In this document: piece by piece, positions 38,028 through 50,813 of the stretch
Layout of the letters: every line of letters begins with the position of its first letter
How positions within the stretch are numbered: the first letter of the stretch is position 1
Source: Amaranthus tricolor
Taxonomy: Eukaryota > Streptophyta > Magnoliopsida > Caryophyllales > Amaranthaceae
Direction of reading: 5' to 3'
Assembly: GCF_026212465.1 (NCBI RefSeq)
Contig: NC_080058.1
Coordinates: 22,940,109 to 23,004,108 of the forward strand
Length of the DNA: 64,000 nt
Notes under the pieces: model-generated
Databases searched by the model: none
What the model was told of the DNA's origin: nothing
The model's input: the letters and a program-made list of their open reading frames with translations, nothing else
Program-made: the position numbers and the translations under genes

Positions 38028-40043
38028 ATGATCAATGATCCTTGTTCATTTTTCATCGTTCATTCTTCATTGAGAATTGATCCTTGTTCATTCTTCATCG
38101 TTCATTCTTCAATGATAATTGATCCTTATTCATTCTTCATCGTTCATTCTTCAATGATCATTGATCCTTGTTCATTCTTCATCGTTCATTCTTCATTGAA
38201 CATTCATCCTTGTTCATTCTTCATCGTTCATTCTTCAATCATGATTGATCCTTGTTCATTCTTCATCGTTCATTCTTCAATGATCATTCTTCATCGTTCA
38301 TTCTTCATCGTTCATTCTTCATTGATCATTCATCCTTGTTCATTCTTCTTCATTCATTCCTCATTGATCATTGATCCTTGTTCATTCTTTATCGTTCATT
38401 CTTCATTGATCATTGATTCTTGTTCTTTCTTCATCGTTCATTCTTCATTGATCTTTGATCCTTGTTCATTCTTCATCGTTCATTCTTCATTGATCATTGA
38501 TCCTTGTTCATGCTTCATCGTTCTTTCATCATTGATCATCGATCCTTGGTGATTCTTCATCGTTGATTCTTCAATGATCAATGATCCTTGTTCATTTTTC
38601 ATCGTTCATTCTTCATTGAGAATTGATCCTTGTTCATTCTTCATCGTTCATTCTTCAATGATAATTGATCCTTATTCATTCTTCATCGTTCATTCTTCAA
38701 TGATCAATGATCCTTGTTCATTCTTCATCGTTCATTCTTCATTGAACATTCATCCTTGTTCATTCTTCATCGTTCATTCTTCAATCATGATTGATCCTTG
38801 TTCATTCTGCATCGTTCATTCTTCAATGATCAATCTTCATCGTTCATTCTTCATCGTTCATTCTTCATTGATCATTCATCCTTGTTCATTCTTCTTCATT
38901 CATTCCTCATTGATCATTGATCCTTGTTCATTCTTTATCGTTCATTCTTCATTGATCATTGATTCTTGTTCTTTCTTCATCGTTCATTCTTCATTGATCT
39001 TTGATCCTTGTTCATTCTTCATCGTTCATTCTTCATTGATCATTGATGCTTGTTCATTATCACTCGTTGATTCTTCATTGATCATTCATCCTTGTTCATT
39101 CTTCATCGTTCATTCTTCAATGATCATTGATCGTTGTTCATTCTTCATCGTTCATTCTTCAATGATCAATCATCCTTTTCCATTCTTCATCGTTTATTCT
39201 TCAATGATCATTGATCCTTGTTCATGCTTCAACGTTCATTCTTCATTGATCATCGATCCTTGTTCCTTCTTCATCGTTGATTCTTCAATGATCAATGATC
39301 CTTGTTCATTCTTCATCGTTCATTCTTCAATGATCATTGATCCTTGTTCATTCTTCATCGTTCATTCTTCAATGATCATTGATCCTTGTTCATTCTTCAT
39401 CGTTCATTTTTCATTGATCATTGATCCTTGTTCATTCTTCATCGTTCATTCTTCATTGATCATTGATCCTTGTTCATTCTTTATCGTTCATTCTTCATTA
39501 ATCATTGATCCTTGTTCATTTTTCATCGTTTATTCTTCATTGATCATTGATCCTTGTTCATTATTCATCGTTCATTCTTCAAAGACCATTGATCCTTGTT
39601 CATTCTTCATCGTTCATTCTTCATTGATCATTGATCCTTGTTCATTTTTCATCGTTCATTCTTCATTGATCATTGATCCTTGTTCATTCTTCATCGTTCA
39701 TTCTTTATCGATCATTGATCCTTGTTCATTCTTCATCCGTCATTCTTCATTGATCATTGATCCTTGTTCATTTTTCATCGTTCATTCTTCATTGATCATT
39801 CATCCTTGTTCATTCTTCTTCATTCATTCCTCATTGATCATTGATCCTTGTTCATTCTTTATCGTTCATTCTTCATTGATCATTGATTCTTGTTCTTTCT
39901 TCATCGTTCATTCTTCATTGATCTTTGATCCTTGTTCATTCTTCATCGTTCATTCTTCATTGATCATTGATCCTTGTTCATGCTTCATCGTTCATTCATC
40001 ATTGATCATCGATCCTTGGTGATTCTTCATCGTTGATTCTTCG
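38028..40043 (+). repeat. 13-monomer and 35-monomer blocks sharing head and tail
   Basis: The block 38028-38573 is only 546 bp (13 monomers) and 38574-40043 is 1,470 bp (35 monomers). Both start with the same monomers, marked by TTCAATCATGATTG. Their ends, about 38330-38573 and 39800-40043, also match at an offset of 1,470 bp. The short block is therefore either an internal deletion of the long one or the seed of it. The same head recurs at 40044, 56375 and 63109. Confidence 0.78.
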
Positions 40044-40629
40044 ATGATCAATGATCCTTGTTCATTTTTCATCGTTCATTCTTCATTGAGAATTGATCCT
40101 TGTTCATTCTTCATCGTTCATTCTTCAATGATAATTGATCCTTATTCATTCTTCATCGTTCATTCTTCAATGATCATTGATCCTTGTTCATTCTTCATCG
40201 TTCATTCTTCATTGAACATTCATCCTTGTTCATTCTTCATCGTTCATTCTTCAATCATGATTGATCCTTGTTCATTCTTCATCGTTCATTCTTCAATGAT
40301 CATTCTTCATCGTTCATTCTTCATCGTTCATTCTTCATTGATCATTCATCCTTGTTCATTCTTCTTCATTCATTCCTCATTGATCATTGATCCTTGTTCA
40401 TTCTTTATCGTTCATTCTTCATTGATCATTGATTCTTGTTCTTTCTTCATCGTTCATTCTTCATTGATCTTTGATCCTTGTTCATTCTTCATCGTTCATT
40501 CTTCATTGATCATTGATGCTTGTTCATTCTCACTCGTTGATTCTTCATTGATCATTCATCCTTGTTCATTCTTCATCGTTCATTCTTCAATGATCATTGA
40601 TCGTTGTTCATTCTTCATCGTTCATTCTT

Positions 40630-43600
40630 CAATGATCAATCATCCTTTTCCATTCTTCATCGTACACTCTTCAATGATCATTGATCCTTGTTCATGCTTC
40701 AACGTTCATTCTTCATTGATCATCGATCCTTGTTCCTTCTTCATCGTTGATTCTTCAATGATCAATGATCCTTGTTCATTCTTCATCGTTCATTCTTCAA
40801 TGATCATTAATCCTTGTTCATTCTTCATCGTTCATTCTTTAATGATCATTGATCCTTGTGCATTCTTCATCGTTCATTTTTCATTGATCATTGATCCTTG
40901 TTCATTCTTCATCGTTCATTCTTCATTGATCATTGATCCTTGTTCATTCTTTATCGTTCATTCTTCATTAATCATTGATCCTTGTTCATTCTTCATCGTT
41001 CATTCTTCTTTGATCATTCATCCTTGTTCATTCTTCATCGTTTATTCTTCATTGATCATTGATCCTTGTTCATTATTCATCGTTCATTCTTCAAAGATCA
41101 TTGATCCTTGTTCATTCTTCATCGTTCATTCTTCTTTGATCATTGATCCTTGTTCATTTTTCATCGTTCATTCTTCATTGATCATTGATCCTTGTTCATT
41201 CTTCATCGTTCATTCTTCATCGATCATTGATCCTTGTTCATTCTTCATCCTTCATTCTTCATTGATCATTGATCCTTGTTCATTTTTCATCGTTCATTCT
41301 TCATTGATCATTCATCCTTGTTCATTCTTCTTCATTCATTCCTCATTAATCATTGATCCTTGTTCGTTCTTCACCATTCATTCTTCAATGATCATTGATC
41401 CTTGTTCATTTTTCATCGTTCATTCTTCATTGATCATTGATCCTTGTTCATTCTTCATCGTTCATTCTTCAATGATCATTGATCCTTGTTCATTGTTCAT
41501 CGTTCATTCTTCAATGATCATTAATCCTTGTTCATTCTTCATCGTTCATTCTTCATTGATCATTGATCCTTGTTCATTCTTCATCATTCATTCGTCATTG
41601 ATCATTGATCCTTGTTCATTTTTCATCGTTTATTCTTCATTGATCATTGATCCTTGTTCATTCTTCATCGTTCATTCCTCATTGATCATTGATCCTTGTT
41701 CGTTCTTCATGGTTCATTCTTCATTGATCATTGATCCTTGTTCGTTTTTCATCGTTCATTCTTCATTGATCATTGATCCTTGTTCATTTTTCATCGTTCA
41801 TTCTTCATTGATCATTGATACTTGTTCATTCTTCATCGTTCATTCTTCATTGATCATTGATCCTTGTTCATTCTTCATTCATCATCGTTCATTCTTTAGT
41901 GATCATTTCTCCTTATTCATTCTTCATCGTTCTTTCTTCATTGATCATTGATCCTTGTTCATTCTTCATCGTTCCTTCTTCAATGATCATTGATCCTTGT
42001 GCATTCTTCATCGTTCATTCTTCAATGATCATTGATCCTTGTTCATGCTTCATCGTTCATTCATCATTGATCATCGATCCTTGGTGATTCTTCATCGTTG
42101 ATTCTTCAATGATCAATGATCCTTGTTCATTCTTCATCGTTCATTCTTCATTGAGAATTGATCCTTGTTCATTCTTCATCGTTCATTCTTCAATGGTAAT
42201 TGATCCTTATTCATTCTTCATCGTTCATTCTTCAATGATCATTGATCCTTGTTCATTCTTCATCGTTCATTCTTCATTGAACATTCATCCTTGTTCATTC
42301 TTCATCGTTCATTCTTCAATGATGATTGATCCTTGTTCATTCTTCATCGTTCATTCTTCAATGATCATTCTTCATCGTTCATTCTTCATCGTTCATTCTT
42401 CATTGATCATTCATCCTTGTTCATTCTTCTTCATTCTTTCCTCATTGATCATTGATCCTTGTTCATTCTTTATCGTTCATTCTTCATTGATCATTGATTC
42501 TTGTTCTTTCTTCATCGTTCATTCTTCATTGATCTTTGATCCTTGTTCATTCTTCATCGTTCATTCTTCATTGATCATTGATGCTCGTTCATTCTCACTC
42601 GTTGATTCTTCATTGATCATTCATCCTTGTTCATTCTTCATCGTTCATTCTTCAATGATCATTGATCGTTGTTCATTCTTCATCGTTCATTCTTCAATGA
42701 TCAATCATCCTTTTCCATTCTTCATCGTTCATTCTTCAATGATCATTGATCCTTGTTCATGCTTCAACGTTCATTCTTCATTGATCATCGATCCTTGTTC
42801 CTTCTTCATCGTTTATTCTTCAATGATCAATGATCCTTGTTCATTCTTCATCGTTCATTCTTCAATGATCATTGATCCTTGTTCATTCTTCATCGTTCAT
42901 TCTTCAATGATCATTGATCCTTGTTCATTCTTCATCGTTCATTTTTCATTGATCATTGATCCTTGTTCATTCTTCATCGTTCATTCTTCATTGATCATTG
43001 ATCCTTGTTCATTCTTCATCGTTCATTTTTCATTGATCATTGATCCTTATTCATTCTTCATCTTTCATTCTTCATTGATCATTGATACTTGTTCATTCTT
43101 TATCGTTCATTCTTCATTAATCATTGATCCTTGTTCATTCTTCATCGTTTATTCTTCATTGATCATTGATCCTTGTTCATTATTCATCGTTCATTCTTCA
43201 AAGATCATTGATCCTTGTTCATTCTTCATCGTTCATTCTTCATTGATCATTGATCCTTGTTCATTTTTCATCGTTCATTCTTCATTGATCATTGATCCTT
43301 GTTCATTCTTCATCGTTCATTCTTCATCGATCATTGATCCTTGTTCATTCTTCATCCTTCATTCTTCATTGATCATTGATCCTTGTTCATTTTTCATCGT
43401 TCATTCTTCATTGATCATTCATCCTTGTTCATTCTTCTTCATTCATTCCTCATTAATCATTGATCCTTGTTCGTTCTTCACCATTCATTCTTCAATGATC
43501 ATTGATCCTTGTTCATTTTTCATCGTTCATTCTTTATTGATCATTGATCCTTGTTCATTCTTCATCGTTCATTCTTCAATGATCATTGATCCTTGTTCAT

Positions 43601-46600
43601 TGTTCATCGTTCATTCTTCAATGATCATTAATCCTTGTTCATTCTTCATCGTTCATTCTTCATTGATCATTGATCCTTGTTTATTCTTCATCGTTCATTC
43701 TTCAATGATCTTTGATCCTTGTTCATTCTTGCTCGTTCATTCTTCATTGATCATTCATCCTTGTTCATTCTTCATCGTTAATTCTTCAATGATCATTGAT
43801 CCTTGTTCATTCTTCATCGTTCATTCTTCAATGATCAATCATCCTTTTCCATTCTTCATCGTTCATTCTTCAATGATCATTGATCCTTGTTCATGCTTCA
43901 ACGTTCATTCTTCATTGATCATCGATCCTTGTTCCTTCTTCATCGTTGATTCTTCAATGATCAATGATCCTTGTTCATTCTTCATCGTTCATTCTTCAAT
44001 GATCATTGATCCTTGTTCATTCTTCATCGTTCATTCTTCAATGATCATTGATCCTTGTTCATTCTTCATCGTTCATTTTTCATTGATCATTGATCCTTGT
44101 TCATTCTTCATCGTTCATTCTTCATTGATCATTGATCCTTGTTCATTCTTTATCGTTCATTCTTCATTAATCATTGATCCTTGTTCATTCTTCATCGTTC
44201 ATTCTTCTTTGATCATTCATCCTTGTTCATTCTTCATCGTTTATTCTTCATTGATCATTGATCCTTGTTCATTATTCATCGTTCATTCTTCAAAGATCAT
44301 TGATCCTTGTTCATTCTTCATCGTTCATTCTTCATTGATCATTGATCCTTGTTCATTTTTCATCATTCATTCTTCATTGATCATTGATCCTTGTTCATTC
44401 TTCATCGTTCATTCTTCATCGATCATTGATCCTTGTTCATTCTTCATCCTTCATTCTTCATTGATCATTGATCCTTGTTCATTTTTCATCGTTCATTCTT
44501 CATTGATCATTCATCCTTGTTCATTCTTCTTCATTCATTCCTCATTAATCATTGATCCTTGTTCGTTCTTCACCATTCATTCTTTAATGATCATTGATCC
44601 TTGTTCATTTTTCATCGTTCATTCTTCATTGATCATTGATCCTTGTTCATTCTTCATCGTTCATTCTTCAATGATCATTGATCCTTGTTCATTGTTCATC
44701 GTTCATTCTTCAATGATCGTTAATCCTTGTTCATTCTTCATCGTTCATTCTTCATTGATCATTGATCCTTGTTCATTCTTCATCATTCATTCGTCATTGA
44801 TCATTGATCCTTGTTCATTTTTCATCGTTTATTCTTCATTGATCATTGATCCTTGTTCATTCTTCATCGTTCATTCCTCATTGATCATTGATCCTTGTTC
44901 GTTCTTCATGGTTCATTCTTCATTGATCATTGATCCTTGTTCGTTTTTCATCGTTCATTCTTCATTGATCATTGATCCTTGTTCATTTTTCATCGTTCAT
45001 TCTTCATTGATCATTGATACTTGTTCATTCTTCATCGTTCATTCTTCATTGATCATTGATCCTTGTTCATTCTTCATTCATCATCGTTCATTCATTAGTG
45101 ATCATTTCTCCTTATTCATTCTTCATCGTTCTTTCTTCATTGATCATTGATCCTTGTTCATTCTTCATCGTTCCTTCTTCAATGATCATTGATCCTTGTG
45201 CATTCTTCATCGTTCATTCTTCAATGATCATTGATCCTTGTTCATGCTTCATCGTTCATTCATCATTGATCATCGATCCTTGGTGATTCTTCATCGTTGA
45301 TTCTTCAATGATCAATGATCCTTGTTCATTCTTCATCGTTCATTCTTCATTGAGAATTGATCCTTGTTCATTCTTCATCGTTCATTCTTCAATGGTAATT
45401 GATCCTTATTCATTCTTCATCGTTCATTCTTCAATGATCATTGATCCTTGTTCATTCTTCATCGTTCATTCTTCATTGAACATTCATCCTTGTTCATTCT
45501 TCATCGTTCATTCTTCAATGATGATTGATCCTTGTTCATTCATCATCGTTCATTCTTCAATGATCATTCTTCATCGTTCATTCTTCATCGTTCATTCTTC
45601 ATTGATCATTCATCCTTGTTCATTCTTCTTCATTCATTCCTCATTGATCATTGATCCTTGTTCATTCTTTATCGTTCATTCTTCATTGATCATTGATTCT
45701 TGTTCTTTCTTCATCGTTCATTCTTCATTGATCTTTGATCCTTGTTCATTCTTCATCGTTCATTCTTCATTGATCATTGATGCTCGTTCATTCTCACTCG
45801 TTGATTCTTCATTGATCATTCATCCTTGTTCATTCTTCATCGTTCATTCTTCAATGATCATTGATCGTTGTTCATTCTTCATCGTTCATTCTTCAATGAT
45901 CAATCATCCTTTTCCATTCTTCATCGTTCATTCTTCAATGATCATTGATCCTTGTTCATTCTTCAACGTTCATTCTTCATTGATCATCGATCCTTGTTCC
46001 TTCTTCATCGTTTATTCTTCAATGATCAATGATCCTTGTTCATTCTTCATCGTTCATTCTTCAATGATCATTGATCCTTGTTCATTCTTCATCGTTCATT
46101 CTTCAATGATCATTGATCCTTGTTCATTCTTCATCGTTCATTTTTCATTGATCATTGATCCTTGTTCATTCTTCATCGTTCATTCTTCATTGATCATTGA
46201 TCCTTGTTCATTCTTCATCGTTCATTTTTCATTGATCATTGATCCTTATTCATTCTTCATCGTTCATTCTTCATTGATCATTGATACTTGTTCATTCTTT
46301 ATCGTTCATTCTTCATTAATCATTGATCCTTGTTCATTCTTCATCGTTTATTCTTTATTGATCATTGATCCTTGTTCATTATTCATCGTTCATTCTTCAA
46401 AGATCATTGATCCTTGTTCATTCTTCATCGTTCATTCTTCATTGATCATTGATCCTTGTTCATTTTTCATCGTTCATTCTTCATTGATCATTGATCCTTG
46501 TTCATTCTTCATCGTTCATTCTTCATCGATCATTGATCCTTGTTCATTCTTCATCCTTCATTCTTCATTGATCATTGATCCTTGTTCATTTTTCATCGTT

Positions 46601-49600
46601 CATTCTTCATTGATCATTCATCCTTGTTCATTCTTCTTCATTCATTCCTCATTAATGATTGATCCTTGTTCGTTCTTCACCATTCATTCTTCAATGATCA
46701 TTGATCCTTGTTCATTTTTCATCGTTCATTCTTTATTGATCATTGATCCTTGTTCATTCTTCATCGTTCATTCTTCAATGATCATTGATCCTTGTTCATT
46801 GTTCATCGTTCATTCTTCAATGATCATTAATCCTTGTTCATTCTTCATCGTTCATTCTTCATTGATCATTGATCCTTGTTTATTCTTCATCGTTCATTCT
46901 TCAATGATCTTTGATCCTTGTTCATTCTTGCTCGTTCATTCTTCATTGATCATTCATCCTTGTTCATTCTTCATCGTTAATTCTTCAATGATCATTGATC
47001 CTTGTTCATTCTTCATCGTTCATTCTTCAATGATCAATCATCCTTTTCCATTCTTCATCGTTCATTCTTCAATGATCATTGATCCTTGTTCATGCTTCAA
47101 CGTTCATTCTTCATTGATCATCGATCCTTGTTCCTTCTTCATCGTTGATTCTTCAATGATCAATGATCCTTGTTCATTCTTCATCGTTCATTCTTCAATG
47201 ATCATTGATCCTTGTTCATTCTTCATCGTTCATTCTTCAATGATCATTGATCCTTGTTCATTCTTCATCGTTCATTTTTCATTGATCATTGATCCTTGTT
47301 CATTCTTCATCGTTCATTCTTCATTGATCATTGATCCTTGTTCATTCTTTATCGTTCATTCTTCATTAATCATTGATCCTTGTTCATTCTTCATCGTTCA
47401 TTCTTCTTTGATCATTCATCCTTGTTCATTCTTCATCGTTTATTCTTCATTGATCATTGATCCTTGTTCATTATTCATCGTTCATTCTTCAAAGATCATT
47501 GATCCTTGTTCATTCTTCATCGTTCATTCTTCATTGATCATTGATCCTTGTTCATTTTTCATCATTCATTCTTCATTGATCATTGATCCTTGTTCATTCT
47601 TCATCGTTCATTCTTCATCGATCATTGATCCTTGTTCATTCTTCATCCTTCATTCTTCATTGATCATTGATCCTTGTTCATTTTTCATCGTTCATTCTTC
47701 ATTGATCATTCATCCTTGTTCATTCTTCTTCATTCATTCCTCATTAATCATTGATCCTTGTTCGTTCTTCACCATTCATTCTTTAATGATCATTGATCCT
47801 TGTTCATTTTTCATCGTTCATTCTTCATTGATCATTGATCCTTGTTCATTCTTCATCGTTCATTCTTCAATGATCATTGATCCTTGTTCATTGTTCATCG
47901 TTCATTCTTCAATGATCGTTAATCCTTGTTCATTCTTCATCGTTCATTCTTCATTGATCATTGATCCTTGTTCATTCTTCATCATTCATTCGTCATTGAT
48001 CATTGATCCTTGTTCATTTTTCATCGTTTATTCTTCATTGATCATTGATCCTTGTTCATTCTTCATCGTTCATTCCTCATTGATCATTGATCCTTGTTCG
48101 TTCTTCATGGTTCATTCTTCATTGATCATTGATCCTTGTTCGTTTTTCATCGTTCATTCTTCATTGATCATTGATCCTTGTTCATTTTTCATCGTTCATT
48201 CTTCATTGATCATTGATACTTGTTCATTCTTCATCGTTCATTCTTCATTGATCATTGATCCTTGTTCATTCTTCATTCATCATCGTTCATTCATTAGTGA
48301 TCATTTCTCCTTATTCATTCTTCATCGTTCTTTCTTCATTGATCATTGATCCTTGTTCATTCTTCATCGTTCCTTCTTCAATGATCATTGATCCTTGTGC
48401 ATTCTTCATCGTTCATTCTTCAATGATCATTGATCCTTGTTCATGCTTCATCGTTCATTCATCATTGATCATCGATCCTTGGTGATTCTTCATCGTTGAT
48501 TCTTCAATGATCAATGATCCTTGTTCATTCTTCATCGTTCATTCTTCATTGAGAATTGATCCTTGTTCATTCTTCATCGTTCATTCTTCAATGGTAATTG
48601 ATCCTTATTCATTCTTCATCGTTCATTCTTCAATGATCATTGATCCTTGTTCATTCTTCATCGTTCATTCTTCATTGAACATTCATCCTTGTTCATTCTT
48701 CATCGTTCATTCTTCAATGATGATTGATCCTTGTTCATTCTTCATCGTTCATTCTTCAATGATCATTCTTCATCGTTCATTCTTCATCGTTCATTCTTCA
48801 TTGATCATTCATCCTTGTTCATTCTTCTTCATTCATTCCTCATTGATCATTGATCCTTGTTCATTCTTTATCGTTCATTCTTCATTGATCATTGATTCTT
48901 GTTCTTTCTTCATCGTTCATTCTTCATTGATCTTTGATCCTTGTTCATTCTTCATCGTTCATTCTTCATTGATCATTGATGCTCGTTCATTCTCACTCGT
49001 TGATTCTTCATTGATCATTCATCCTTGTTCATTCTTCATCGTTCATTCTTCAATGATCATTGATCGTTGTTCATTCTTCATCGTTCATTCTTCAATGATC
49101 AATCATCCTTTTCCATTCTTCATCGTTCATTCTTCAATGATCATTGATCCTTGTTCATTCTTCAACGTTCATTCTTCATTGATCATCGATCCTTGTTCCT
49201 TCTTCATCGTTTATTCTTCAATGATCAATGATCCTTGTTCATTCTTCATCGTTCATTCTTCAATGATCATTGATCCTTGTTCATTCTTCATCGTTCATTC
49301 TTCAATGATCATTGATCCTTGTTCATTCTTCATCGTTCATTTTTCATTGATCATTGATCCTTGTTCATTCTTCATCGTTCATTCTTCATTGATCATTGAT
49401 CCTTGTTCATTCTTCATCGTTCATTTTTCATTGATCATTGATCCTTATTCATTCTTCATCGTTCATTCTTCATTGATCATTGATACTTGTTCATTCTTTA
49501 TCGTTCATTCTTCATTAATCATTGATCCTTGTTCATTCTTCATCGTTTATTCTTTATTGATCATTGATCCTTGTTCATTATTCATCGTTCATTCTTCAAA

Positions 49601-50080
49601 GATCATTGATCCTTGTTCATTCTTCATCGTTCATTCTTCATTGATCATTGATCCTTGTTCATTTTTCATCGTTCATTCTTCATTGATCATTGATCCTTGT
49701 TCATTCTTCATCGTTCATTCTTCATCGATCATTGATCCTTGTTCATTCTTCATCCTTCATTCTTCATTGATCATTGATCCTTGTTCATTTTTCATCGTTC
49801 ATTCTTCATTGATCATTCATCCTTGTTCATTCTTCTTCATTCATTCCTCATTAATCATTGATCCTTGTTCGTTCTTCACCATTCATTCTTCAATGATCAT
49901 TGATCCTTGTTCATTTTTCATCGTTCATTCTTTATTGATCATTGATCCTTGTTCATTCTTCATCGTTCATTCTTCAATGATCATTGATCCTTGTTCATTG
50001 TTCATCGTTCATTCTTCAATGATCATTAATCCTTGTTCATTCTTCATCGTTCATTCTTCATTGATCATTGATCCTTGTTC
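40630..50080 (+). repeat. 3,199-bp HOR array
   Basis: The landmark intervals 42109-45307 and 45308-48506 are both exactly 3,199 bp (76 monomers plus one 7-bp word, 457 words). The third copy follows from 48507 and departs near 50080. A more diverged match at the same offset reaches back to about 40630. The forward translations of copies 1 and 2 differ at six residues, so they are very similar. Copies 2 and 3 share variants that copy 1 lacks (TTCATTCTTCAACG at about 45957 and 49156, against TTCATGCTTCAACG in copy 1). Confidence 0.9.
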
Positions 50081-50813
50081 ATTCTTCATCATTCATTCGT
50101 CATTGATCATTGATCCTTGTTCATTTTTCATCGTTTATTCTTCATTGATCATTGATCCTTGTTCATTCTTCATCGTTCATTCTTCAATGATCATTGATCG
50201 TTGTTCATTCTTCATCGTTCATTCTTCAATGATCATTGATCGTTATTCATTCTTCATCGTTCATTCTTCAATGATCAATCATCCTTTTCCATTCTTCATC
50301 GTTCATTCTTCAATGATCATTGATCCTTGTTCATGCTTCAACGTTCATTCTTCATTGATCATCGATCCTTGTTCCTTCTTCATCGTTGATTCTTCAATGA
50401 TCAATGATCCTTGTTCATTCTTCATCGTTCATTCTTCAATGATCATTGATCCTTGTTCATTCTTCATCGTTCATTCTTCAATGATCATTGATCCTTGTTC
50501 ATTCTTCATCGTTCATTTTTCATTGATCATTGATCCTTGTTCATTCTTCATCGTTTATTCTTCATTGATCATTGATCCTTGTTCATTCTTTATCGTTCAT
50601 TCTTCATTAATCATTGATCCTTGTTCATTCTTCATCGTTCATTCTTCAATGATCATTAATCCTTGTTCATTCTTCATCGTTCATTCTTCATTGATCATTG
50701 ATCCTTGTTCATTCTTCATCATTCATTCGTCATTGATGATTGATCCTTGTTCATTTTTCATCGTTTATTCTTCATTGATCATTGATCCTTGTTCATTCTT
50801 CATCGTTCATTCC

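Noticed and set aside
42109..45150. 1,013-residue open frame of 14-residue repeats, and the similar frame at 45308-48349
   Set aside because: The frame is open only because the monomer length is a multiple of 3 and this frame lacks a stop. There is no unique N-terminal or C-terminal domain, the ends fall at the landmark GTGATTC or at 7-bp gaps, and variation includes many replacement changes.
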